A stretch of DNA of 64,000 nucleotides. Source: Deltaproteobacteria bacterium (GTDB taxonomy: Bacteria > Myxococcota > XYA12-FULL-58-9). The position numbers were made by a program, and so were the translations under genes. The notes beneath the pieces are model-generated. The model worked only from the letters and a program-made list of their open reading frames with translations. It did no database searches and had not been told where the DNA came from. The stretch covers positions 1 to 64,000 of the forward strand of contig JACRCV010000056.1 of assembly GCA_016218825.1 (NCBI GenBank), read 5' to 3'. Shown here one piece after another: positions 1 through 11,633 of this stretch; position 1 is the stretch's first letter; every line of letters starts with the position of its first letter.

Positions 1-40
1 CCGTCGGGGGCGGGATCGGGCGCGGCGCGGATGTACTGAG

Positions 41-87
41 GGGTGGGGGTGGGGTGCGCCGCGGCAGCCGCGGCGCGGGAATCAAAA
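41..87 (+). repeat. REP-like palindromic repeat, copy A
   Basis: The copy has a G-rich head TGGGGGTGGGG, a perfect 10-bp inverted repeat GCGCCGCGGC / GCCGCGGCGC with a single-base loop, and the tail GGGAATCAAA. It lies just past the bamA stop codon. Four related copies occur near 27.9, 33.5, 44.6 and 45.6 kb. The tail continues as AGCAGGTG, which is also seen at copy C. It might act as a 3'-end hairpin for bamA mRNA, but that is inference. Confidence 0.75.
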
Positions 88-103
88 GCAGGTGCAGAGC
101 GCT

Positions 104-2532
<2,429 letters not shown>

Positions 2533-2536
<4 letters not shown>

Positions 2537-3216
2537 GAACGCTCCTTCAGCAGGCCGCCCTCGAGCAGCAGGCGGCGCGGCATGCGATTGGCGAGGGACA
2601 TGTTGTGGGTCACGACGATCAGGGTCACGCCGCGGCTGCGGTTGAGCTCGAAGAGCAGCGTGTGGATCTCTTCGCCGGTCTTCTCGTCGAGGTTGCCGGT
2701 GACCTCGTCGGCCAGGAGCAGCGGCGGGTTCAAGACCAGAGCCCGCGCCAGCGCCACCCGTTGTTGCTCGCCGCCCGACAGCTCCCCAGGCCGGTGCTCG
2801 AGGCGGTGCGAAAGACCGACCTCGGCGAGCACCCTGGTCGCCGCGGTCTGGGCTTCGGCCCGCGGGGTGCGGCGGATCAGCGCCGGCATCATCACGTTCT
2901 CGAGGGCGGTGAACTCCGGGAGCAGGTGATGAAACTGAAACACGAAGCCGAGCTCGCGGTTGCGGAAGTCGGCGAGCTCGGCGCTCGAGAGCGCGAACAG
3001 ATCGCGGCCGTGGTAGTGGATGGTGCCCTTGTCCGGGGTGTCGAGGGTGCCGATCAAGTGCAACAGCGTGCTCTTGCCGGCGCCCGAGGCGCCGGTGACC
3101 GAGATCATGTCTCCCTGCATGAGGTCGAGCGAGGCGCCGGCCAAGACGTCGATCATCACCGGGCCTTTGGCGTACGCCTTGTGCAGGTTCTGGATCTGGA
3201 CGAAGCTAGCCGTCAC
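2533..3216 (-). CDS. lolD: Lipoprotein-releasing ABC transporter ATPase LolD
   Basis: This is the ATPase that powers extraction of outer-membrane lipoproteins from the inner membrane. Walker [10 protein letters not shown], signature LSGGE, Walker B LLLADE and the H-loop histidine (VVTHN) are all present. The usual ADEPTGNLD reads ADEVTGNLD here, a mild Pro-to-Val change. The ORF track extends upstream, but the GTG at 3216 gives 227 residues, the normal LolD size, and overlaps the lolC stop by 11 bases. The longer form would only add residues read out of frame from lolC. Its stop overlaps the bamA start. Confidence 0.93.
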
Positions 3217-4978
3217 GCAGCCCCTCGACCGGCGCCAGGCGAGAGCCACCCAAGGCCGGGAACACGGCGAAATCCCAAACAATGACGATGGCGGCAAACA
3301 CCACCAGCATCACGTCACCGGCGCCCACGTGCACCGGCAGAGAGTCGATATAGTAGACCTCGCCCGGAATCCCAAACCCAAAGCGCTTCAACAACAGCGC
3401 GGTGACCACCGCGGCGACGGCGCCAATCAACGTGCCGAAGGCGCCGACCAACATCCCCTGGACCAAGAACACCTTCATCACGCTGACGTCGGTGGCGCCC
3501 GTGGTCTTGAGGATGGCGATCTCCTTGCGTTTCTCGATGACCGACATCGTCAGGGTGTTGACGATCGAGAAGCTCGCCACCAAGATGATGAACGCCAGGA
3601 CCACGAACGCCACCACGCGCTCGAGCTTCAACGCCGCGAACAAGGTTTGGTTGCGACGCTTCCAGTCCAGCGCCTCGAGCATGCCGCTGCCCTCCGGATC
3701 GAGGGTCTTCAGGGCGACGGCGCCGATGGCGTCGGAGCGCTCCGGATCGGCGCCGGCGAGCTGCACGCCGGTCACCTCGTCGGCCCCGAGCTCGAAGAAC
3801 CGGCGCGCGGCGGGCAAGGTCGCGAACGCGTAACGGGCGTCGAACTCGTACATCTGGCTGTTGAAGATCGCCGCGACCCGGAAGTCGAGGCTCTTCGGCG
3901 CCGGCCCGACCGGCGTCAACACCTCCAACAACGGCGAGATGATCCGCACCCGATCCCCCACCTGGACGTTGAGGGTGCTCGCCATCTCCCGGCCGATCAC
4001 CAGGCCGGGCACCGGCGCCGGCGGCGCCAACCCGGTGTCGTCGTCGTCGGCGGCCGGCGGCGCTTGAGGTCGCAGCTCCGCTACCAGCGGCTCGAGGGAG
4101 CCCGTCGCGAGCTGAGTGAGGACGGTCAACACCGCGGGCGAGCGCACCGGATCCATGCCGTAGAGGATGCCGCCGGTGAAGTTGGACTGACTCGCGAGCG
4201 CGATCTCGCCGTCGATGGTCGGGGCGAACGCCGTCACCTCCGGCAGGTCCGCGAGCTGCCGCAGGCGCGCGCCGTCGAGCGCGAAGGGCAGGCTCTGGCG
4301 GTGGTGCACCACCACGTGGGCGTTGGCGCCGATGATCTTGCGCTGCAGATCGTCCTCGAAGCCCGAGAGCACCCCGAGCGAGATGATGACCAACCAGACC
4401 CCGAGGGTGACGCCGACCACCGAGATCGCGGTGACGGTCGACAACACCGTCGAGCTCTTCGACAGCAAGAAGCGGCGGCCGATCTTGCCCTCGTAGTCGA
4501 CGCGAGGCTCGAAGCGCCCCGCGCCCCACAGCAGATAGCCGAGCGAGGCGCCGAAGTACGCGAACAGCTCGAGCGCCGCCGGCACCACCAACAACGCGCG
4601 CAGCGGCGGCGCCGCTACTCCGGCCTTCGAGGCCGCCGCGAGCGCGAACAACACGCTCGCCAGGTACACCAGGCCCACCGCCAACAGCAGGTCGAGGCCC
4701 GGGAGCCGCCGGCTTTTCAACGCCGCGCCGAGGCCGGTCAGAGTGGCGGCGGTCACCACCCACCCCCAGAACAGCGGCTGCGAGCGCTCGAGGTCGAGGT
4801 CGAAGAGCGCGAACACCGCGAACAGCGCCAGACCGGCGATCGCCAGGGTCACGCCGGCGCCGGCGACGACGGCGAACGACACCCCGTGCCGACGCCAGTA
4901 GGTCCGAAAGCGCACGACAGCGAGCACCGCGCCGACGAGCACGCCCGAGACGATGTAGAACGACAGCGGCAGCGTCAC
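3206..4978 (-). CDS. lolC: Lipoprotein-releasing system permease LolC/LolE family, with N-terminal membrane extension
   Basis: This is the membrane subunit that works with LolD in lipoprotein release. The MacB/FtsX-type core starts near residue 161 ([13 protein letters not shown]), followed by the first core helix, a large periplasmic domain and three C-terminal helices. The GTG at 4978 overlaps the lysS stop as GTGA and gives 590 residues. Usual LolC/E proteins have about 400-415. The extra ~160 N-terminal residues hold about five hydrophobic segments (roughly 6-24, 34-57, 69-86, 95-117, 127-152). The 937-residue ORF in the track runs on upstream through lysS in another frame and is not the gene. 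No separate LolE is seen, so the complex may be homodimeric. Confidence 0.9.
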   Translation of the reverse strand: MTLPLSFYIVSGVLVGAVLAVVRFRTYWRRHGVSFAVVAGAGVTLAIAGLALFAVFALFDLDLERSQPLFWGWVVTAATLTGLGAALKSRRLPGLDLLLAVGLVYLASVLFALAAASKAGVAAPPLRALLVVPAALELFAYFGASLGYLLWGAGRFEPRVDYEGKIGRRFLLSKSSTVLSTVTAISVVGVTLGVWLVIISLGVLSGFEDDLQRKIIGANAHVVVHHRQSLPFALDGARLRQLADLPEVTAFAPTIDGEIALASQSNFTGGILYGMDPVRSPAVLTVLTQLATGSLEPLVAELRPQAPPAADDDDTGLAPPAPVPGLVIGREMASTLNVQVGDRVRIISPLLEVLTPVGPAPKSLDFRVAAIFNSQMYEFDARYAFATLPAARRFFELGADEVTGVQLAGADPERSDAIGAVALKTLDPEGSGMLEALDWKRRNQTLFAALKLERVVAFVVLAFIILVASFSIVNTLTMSVIEKRKEIAILKTTGATDVSVMKVFLVQGMLVGAFGTLIGAVAAVVTALLLKRFGFGIPGEVYYIDSLPVHVGAGDVMLVVFAAIVIVWDFAVFPALGGSRLAPVEGLRDG

Positions 4979-6507
4979 GTGTGCGGTCGGAGCTGAGGGA
5001 AGAGGATGACATCGCGGATCGAGGAGGATCCGGAGAGCAACATCACCAGCCGATCGATGCCGAGCCCGAAGCCGCCGGCGGGAGGCATGCCGTGCTCCAA
5101 CGCCCGGACGTAGTCCTCGTCCATCGCGTGCGCCTCGGCGTCGCCCTTGGCGCGGGCCGCGAGCTGCGCCTCGAAGCGCCGCCGTTGGTCGACCGGATCG
5201 TTGAGCTCGCTGAAGGCGTTGGCGATCTCGCGACCGCCGATGAACAGCTCGAAGCGGTCCACGTACCACGGATCGGCGGGCTTGTGGCGCGCGAGCGGCG
5301 ACACCGCGGCGGGATAGTCGTAGACGAAGGTCGGCTGGATGAGCTTGGGCTCGGCGAAGTGCTCGAAGAGCGCGACCACCCGCTCGCCGTCGTTCATCGC
5401 CGCGGCGTCGACGCCTACCCCCTTGAGGGCGGCGAGCGATCGGTCGGGGTCGCGGGCGTCGGCGGGCGCCGGGCCGCCGTGGGCGTGGATGGCCTCGAGC
5501 ATCGTCATGCGGCGAAACGGCCGCTTGAGCGAGATCTGCAGCTCGCCCCAGGTGACGTCGGTGCCGCCGGTCGCGGCCTCGGCGGCCCCGGACACCAGGG
5601 CCTCGCCGAGGTCCATCAGCTGCAGGTAGTCGGCGTAAGCCTGGTAGAACTCCAGCATCGTGAACTCGGGGTTGTGGACCGTGCTCACCCCTTCGTTGCG
5701 GAAGTTGCGGTTGATCTCGAACACCCGCTCGAAGCCACCGACCACCAGGCGCTTGAGGTAGAGCTCCGGGGCGATGCGCAGGTAGAGATCGACGTCGAGG
5801 GTGTTGTGGTGGGTGACGAAGGGCCGCGCCGCCGCGCCGCCGGCTATCGGGTGCATCATCGGGGTCTCGACCTCGATGAAGTCGCGCTCGGCGAAGAAGG
5901 CGCGCAGCCACTGGATCACCTTGGCGCGCAGTCGGAACACCCGCCGCGAGTCGGCGTTCATCACCAGGTCGAGGTAGCGCTGCCGGTAGCGGGTCTCGAC
6001 GTCGGAGAGCCCGTGCCACTTCTCCGGGAGCGGCCGCAGGGTCTTGGTCAGGATCCTGAAGCTACCGGCGAGCAGCGTCAGCTCGCCGGTCTTGGTTCGC
6101 ATCGGGGTCCCGACGACGCCGATGAAGTCGCCCAAATCGAGGCGCTTGAAGAGCTCGAAGCCGGCGTCGCCGACCACGTCCTTCTTGACGAACACCTGCA
6201 GGCGTCCGGCCGGCTCGCCGCCGGCGCTCGGGACGTCGCAGGAGCGGTCCTGAATGCGCAAGAACGCCGCCTTGCCGAAGGTGTTGATCGCCATCACCCG
6301 TCCGGCCACCGCGTGCCGGGTGGTGACGGCCTGCAGCGCCGCGGCGTCGGTCTCCGCCTGGTAGCGGCGCACGAACTCCGCGGTCGTGATCAGCGAGACG
6401 TCGGCGCCGACCCCGGGGAAGTCGTTGGCGTAAGGATCGATCCCAGCCTGGCGCAGCGCCTCGGCCTTGGCGAGCCGCTGCTCAAAGAGCTCATCCCGTT
6501 CAGTCAT
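4975..6507 (-). CDS. lysS: Lysyl-tRNA synthetase, class II
   Basis: It charges tRNA-Lys with lysine. An N-terminal OB-fold anticodon-binding domain (about residues 60-160) is followed by the class II catalytic core: motif 2 around RNEGVSTVHNPEFTMLE, and motif 3 GLGIDRLVMLL near the C-terminus. The 510 residues are typical. The ATG at 6507 is first in the run, so the promoter probably lies in the 105-bp gap to the divergent PEGA gene. The stop overlaps the lolC start by 3 bases, implying translational coupling. Confidence 0.97.
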   Translation of the reverse strand: MTERDELFEQRLAKAEALRQAGIDPYANDFPGVGADVSLITTAEFVRRYQAETDAAALQAVTTRHAVAGRVMAINTFGKAAFLRIQDRSCDVPSAGGEPAGRLQVFVKKDVVGDAGFELFKRLDLGDFIGVVGTPMRTKTGELTLLAGSFRILTKTLRPLPEKWHGLSDVETRYRQRYLDLVMNADSRRVFRLRAKVIQWLRAFFAERDFIEVETPMMHPIAGGAAARPFVTHHNTLDVDLYLRIAPELYLKRLVVGGFERVFEINRNFRNEGVSTVHNPEFTMLEFYQAYADYLQLMDLGEALVSGAAEAATGGTDVTWGELQISLKRPFRRMTMLEAIHAHGGPAPADARDPDRSLAALKGVGVDAAAMNDGERVVALFEHFAEPKLIQPTFVYDYPAAVSPLARHKPADPWYVDRFELFIGGREIANAFSELNDPVDQRRRFEAQLAARAKGDAEAHAMDEDYVRALEHGMPPAGGFGLGIDRLVMLLSGSSSIRDVILFPQLRPHT

Positions 6508-6612
6508 GTGCCGGATTGCCTCGGGAGGGTTTCATTCGAACCAGAGGGTCAAAGTCGTGGCAACCTATGCGGGCTCGTCTCGAGGGTCAAGGCTGTGCTA
6601 GAAACGGAGCTG
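6508..6612. promoter_or_regulatory. Divergent promoter region lysS / PEGA gene
   Basis: This 105-bp non-coding gap lies between two divergently transcribed genes and so must hold promoters for both. I cannot assign convincing -35/-10 boxes. A GGAG at 6606-6609 is the likely ribosome-binding site for the plus-strand gene. Confidence 0.45.
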
Positions 6613-8355
6613 ATGCGACACATGTCCTTCGCTGGATGCGCCCTGGTGGTCTTCGGGCTCTGCGGTGCGCCGCTCGCCCACGCGGCCCCGGGGATGGTTG
6701 ATGAGGTGGGCGCGGTGTCGGCCGCGAAGGCGGGCCGGTGGTTGGCCGAGGCCAAGGGGCGCGCCAAGGCCGGGCAAAAGAAGGGTGGCAAGGCGCGTGG
6801 CAAGGGCAAAGGCGCCGAGGGGCCGGCGACACCCGAGCCCGCTGCGGCCGAGCCCGCGGCCTCCCCTGCGGTGCCCGAGCCCCCCTCCGGCGTCCCGGCG
6901 AATCTTCCAGCGCCGCCACCCTTGCCGACGGGCTACAAGGCGGTGGCCGTCATGCCGGTGCGCGGCCAGGACGTGCCGGACGACCTGGTGCGCGGCCTCG
7001 AACAAGCCTTGATGGGCGAGGTCGACGAGACCGAGGGGATGCGCGCGGTCTCCCCGACCGACGTCAAGAACGATCTGGCGGCGCTCGGCTTCGACCCGGC
7101 GGCCTGCCAGGCGCAAGCCCTCTGCCTCGCGAAGGCGGCGCGCTACGCCCGCGCCCACGTGGCCTTCGACGTCAAAGTCGCGGCGCTGGGCGGCGCCTTG
7201 ACGATCTCGATGCGGCTCATCGACAGCGACAGCGGCGCCGAGCTCGGTCGCGTCGCCGATCCGATCTCCGAAGATCCGAAAGAACGGGCCCAGGAGGTCC
7301 ATCGCCTCGCGGTGCAGCTGTTGGCGCCCACCACCTACGTTGGGACGCTCACCGTTCAGATCACGGTCGAGGGCGCCGAGGTCTACGTCGACGATCGGCA
7401 GGTGGGCACGACGCCGCTCCCTGGGCCGCTCGATGGCCTGCGCGCCGGACCCCACATCTTGAAGGTCGTCAAGCCCGGGTTCGCCGACGTCAACCAGTTC
7501 GTCGACGTGGTCTACAAGCGCAACGCCACGGTGAGCATCGATCTCGCCAACAACACCATCGGCGGCCTGATCGTCGAGGTCGAGTCGAAGACCGGCTTCG
7601 GGAGCCTGTGGGTGACCGCGAACGCCGACGGCATCGAGATCCGCGTCGACGGCGAGCCGCGCGGCACCACGCCGCTGTCCGGCGTGATCTCGAAGGTGGC
7701 CGCCGGCAAGCGTCGCCTCTCGTTCCGCGGTCCGAAGATGGAGCCCCAGGTTCAGGAGGTGGAGATCAAGGCCGACACCCGCGCCGACGTCGCGCTGTCG
7801 GTCGACGGCGACCGGATCAAGATCGCCAAGATCAAAGAGGCGTCGCCGGACGCGCCGACCGCGAGCCACGACGAGATGCTGGGCCTGGCGCCCGGAGCGG
7901 CCCTCGCGGCCACGGCGCCGGCGGCCACGGCGTGGTCGCCGAGCTGGCGCACCTGGACCGGCGCGGCGGCCGGCGGCCTGGCGGTCGTGAGCCTCGCGGC
8001 GTCGAGCTACTTCGGCGTCAAGGTGGGCGAGCACAAGACCAACGCCAAGAGTCTGCGCGACCAATACGAGGCCGCGAACGGCAACGCCCCGGCGATCTGT
8101 TCCCGACTCAACGCCGACAACACCTGCGCCTCCGGATCGCTCGCCGACGAGGACAGCGCCGGCAAGCAGGCGCAGACTCGGGAGTTCGTGGCGATGGGCG
8201 CCGGTGGTCTCTTGGCGGCCGCCGCCATCGGCCTGGTGATCATGGACCTGTCGCGGGCGCCGGCGCCGACCGCCAAGACCGAGGTGACGGCGCTGGACCT
8301 CGGCCTCACCCCCGATCGCCGCGGCGCCTTCCTCAAGCTCCTGGCGCGTTTCTAG
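6613..8355 (+). CDS. Exported PEGA-domain protein with CsgG/TolB-like N-terminal domain
   Basis: Function is unknown; it is probably a cell-envelope protein. A signal peptide ends near AHA (residue ~24). A Lys/Ala/Pro-rich linker leads to a CsgG/TolB-N-like alpha/beta domain (about 108-235). Two PEGA beta-domains follow (about 244-312 and 331-398), with the motifs VYVDDRQVGTTPL and IRVDGEPRGTTPL. Two hydrophobic segments lie near 445-465 and 525-545. The ATG at 6613 is chosen over 6622. The longer ORF in the track enters lysS antisense and is rejected. The CsgG-like domain resembles the C-terminal half of the lipoprotein at 57579-58565. Confidence 0.82.
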   Translation: MRHMSFAGCALVVFGLCGAPLAHAAPGMVDEVGAVSAAKAGRWLAEAKGRAKAGQKKGGKARGKGKGAEGPATPEPAAAEPAASPAVPEPPSGVPANLPAPPPLPTGYKAVAVMPVRGQDVPDDLVRGLEQALMGEVDETEGMRAVSPTDVKNDLAALGFDPAACQAQALCLAKAARYARAHVAFDVKVAALGGALTISMRLIDSDSGAELGRVADPISEDPKERAQEVHRLAVQLLAPTTYVGTLTVQITVEGAEVYVDDRQVGTTPLPGPLDGLRAGPHILKVVKPGFADVNQFVDVVYKRNATVSIDLANNTIGGLIVEVESKTGFGSLWVTANADGIEIRVDGEPRGTTPLSGVISKVAAGKRRLSFRGPKMEPQVQEVEIKADTRADVALSVDGDRIKIAKIKEASPDAPTASHDEMLGLAPGAALAATAPAATAWSPSWRTWTGAAAGGLAVVSLAASSYFGVKVGEHKTNAKSLRDQYEAANGNAPAICSRLNADNTCASGSLADEDSAGKQAQTREFVAMGAGGLLAAAAIGLVIMDLSRAPAPTAKTEVTALDLGLTPDRRGAFLKLLARF

Positions 8356-8359
8356 ACCG

Positions 8360-9470
<1,111 letters not shown>

Positions 9471-9476
9471 GGCGTC

Positions 9477-11153
9477 CTAGTGCAAGGTCGAAGGTGGCTC
9501 CGGCGGCTCCTCGCCCACGGGCGAGCTTTGCCCTTGTGCGCCCGCAGCCGCGGTGTTGTCAACCGAGCGCCGCCAGCGCCGGCTTCGTCCCCAGCGGTCG
9601 AAGCGCCGCAGCAGCGCACCGACCACGCAGCCGATCGCCGCCGCCGGCAGCCAGTCGCCCAAGCGTACGTAGGGGGTCGTGGTCCGGCGCGGCCAGACGC
9701 GGGCGCTGACGATGGCCGCGGTGTTCAGCGTCGTCTGCTGGTGCGTGCGCCCGTCCGGGGAGATGAACAACGACAGGCCGTTGTTGGCGGCGCGCAGCAG
9801 GTGGCGATCGGTCTCGACGGCGCGCAGCACGTAGAAGTCGCGATGCTGAAACGGGGCGCTCGAGACCCCGTACCAACCGTCGTTGGTGAGGTTGGCGAGC
9901 AGCGTCGCGCCCGCCGCCGCTTCGGCGCGGGCGATCCCGGGGAAGATGCCGTCGAAGCAGATCAGGACCCCGGTGGCCGGGCTGCCGACAGGCGCGGCCG
10001 AGGCGCCGGCGGAGAAGTCCACCATCCCCGGCACCAGCTTCTCGACCGGCAACAGGAAGCGCAGCGGCACGTACTCTCCGAACGGCACCAGGTGCTGCTT
10101 GTCGTAGCGCCCGGCGATGTGGCCGTCCGTGTCGACCCACAGCGCCGAGTTGTACGCCGTGGTGTCGTCGCCCGCCCACCGATAGGTCGAGGCGCCGAGC
10201 AACGTCGGCACCCGGTTGTGGAGCTCGGTGAAGCGCGCGCGGCCGACGTCCACGTGCCCGGGCCACGAGGCCTCGGGCCAGACGACGAGCTCGGCGCCGG
10301 CGGCCTCCGCCGCCGCGCTCAGGCGCAGGTAGACGGACAGGATCTGGGCCCGAAACTCGCTGTCGCGGTTCTTCATCCCCTGCTCGATGTTCCCCTGCAC
10401 CAAGGTCGCCCGCACCCCGTCGCCCTCGTCGTCGGCGCGGGTCCACAGCAGCACCGCGCCGATCGCGTGCGCGCTCAGGAGCACGGCGCAAAGGCGGCCG
10501 AACAGCAGCCGCCCGCGTCGCGTCTTGCGCTCCTGCCACGCCTCGGCGCCGAGGCCCGCGGCCACCGCGAGCACGAACGAGATCCCGGAGACGCCCGCGA
10601 GCCGCGCCAACTGGAGGAGCGCCAGGTTGCGCGCCTGCGAATAGCCCCACAGACCCCAGGGGAAGCCGGAGAACAGCACGCCGCGCAGCCAATCCAAGAA
10701 CAGCACCGCGAGCGCAAACGCGATCGGCGGTCCGAGGCGCGGCAGCTCCTCGAGCCAGGCGCGAACGATCGGCAGCGCCCCCCAGTACAGCGCGCAGTAG
10801 CACACCAACAGGGCGAGCGCCGGCACCGCCTGCCATTGCGGCATGTGGCCGTAGCGAACCATCGCGATGTCGAGCCAATACAGCAGCAGCCCGAAGTGGC
10901 AGACGCCCGCCACGAAGCACGCGAGCACCCGCCCCCGGCGCCGTGTCGGGCCGCCGCTCAACCGGTACAGGATCGCGGCCGCCGGCAGGATCAGGAGCTC
11001 GCGCGGCAGCGCGTCCAACAGCGGCCGCGCACCGAGCCCCGGCAGCACGAACGGAAACGCCAGCGCCCCGAGGCCGCCGGCCAAGAGCGCCAGCCCGAGC
11101 TCGACGGCGCGGTCGAGCCCGCGCCCGCCGGTTGCAGAGAGCTCGCTCGACAC
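9477..11153 (-). CDS. lnt: Apolipoprotein N-acyltransferase
   Basis: It adds the third acyl chain to inner-membrane lipoproteins, the step before Lol sorting. About the first 210 residues hold six or more hydrophobic helices. A C-terminal nitrilase domain follows, with a Glu-Lys-Cys triad visible as WPEAS, YDKQHLVPFGEY and LICFDG. The usual ICYE context reads ICFD. At 558 residues it is slightly longer than usual because of a Pro/Gly-rich tail. The GTG at 11153 lies 3 bases after the ybeY stop. Confidence 0.93.
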   Translation of the reverse strand: MSSELSATGGRGLDRAVELGLALLAGGLGALAFPFVLPGLGARPLLDALPRELLILPAAAILYRLSGGPTRRRGRVLACFVAGVCHFGLLLYWLDIAMVRYGHMPQWQAVPALALLVCYCALYWGALPIVRAWLEELPRLGPPIAFALAVLFLDWLRGVLFSGFPWGLWGYSQARNLALLQLARLAGVSGISFVLAVAAGLGAEAWQERKTRRGRLLFGRLCAVLLSAHAIGAVLLWTRADDEGDGVRATLVQGNIEQGMKNRDSEFRAQILSVYLRLSAAAEAAGAELVVWPEASWPGHVDVGRARFTELHNRVPTLLGASTYRWAGDDTTAYNSALWVDTDGHIAGRYDKQHLVPFGEYVPLRFLLPVEKLVPGMVDFSAGASAAPVGSPATGVLICFDGIFPGIARAEAAAGATLLANLTNDGWYGVSSAPFQHRDFYVLRAVETDRHLLRAANNGLSLFISPDGRTHQQTTLNTAAIVSARVWPRRTTTPYVRLGDWLPAAAIGCVVGALLRRFDRWGRSRRWRRSVDNTAAAGAQGQSSPVGEEPPEPPSTLH

Positions 11154-11156
11154 GGC

Positions 11157-11633
11157 TCAGCGTTGACCGTCGGCGCGCAGCCGGCGAAGGAGACGGCGCT
11201 CGGCGCGCCGCATCGCGAGCGCGCGGCGCCGGCTGCCGACATGGTCGTACCCGAGCAGGTGGAGGACGGCATGCACCAGCAGCCGGTCGACCTCGGCCGG
11301 CAACGGGTGGCGGTAGCGCCGCGCTTGGCGACGTGCCGTGGGCGCGCTCAGGACCACGTCCCCGAGCAGCAACGAGCGTCCGCCGCCCGGCCCGCGGCGT
11401 CCGGGCGCGCGCGGCTGGTCGCCCTCGAGCTGCGAGAAGCTCAGCACGTCGGTGGTGCGGTCGATGCCGCGCCACTCGAGGTTCAAGCGGCGCATCGCGG
11501 CGTCGTCGACGACCGCGATCGAGAGCTCAGCGTCCGTCAAGTCCAAGGCGCTTAAGATTGTCCGCGCCGTCCGTCTCATCCGGGAGGCCGGCAGCCTCGC
11601 CGCGCCGCGGAGGTTTCGAATCGAGATCGCCAT
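11157..11633 (-). CDS. ybeY: Endoribonuclease YbeY (16S rRNA 3'-end maturation)
   Basis: This is a zinc-dependent endoribonuclease in rRNA maturation and ribosome quality control. The metal site HAVLHLLGYDH matches the family H3xH5xH pattern, and the DVLSF stretch is also typical. I choose the ATG at 11633 because it starts the first beta-strand (ISIRN) and has GGGGAAG upstream; the track start at 11651 is a TTG. The gene gives 158 residues and overlaps the 3' end of the HD gene by 107 bases in another frame. Confidence 0.92.
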   Translation of the reverse strand: MAISIRNLRGAARLPASRMRRTARTILSALDLTDAELSIAVVDDAAMRRLNLEWRGIDRTTDVLSFSQLEGDQPRAPGRRGPGGGRSLLLGDVVLSAPTARRQARRYRHPLPAEVDRLLVHAVLHLLGYDHVGSRRRALAMRRAERRLLRRLRADGQR

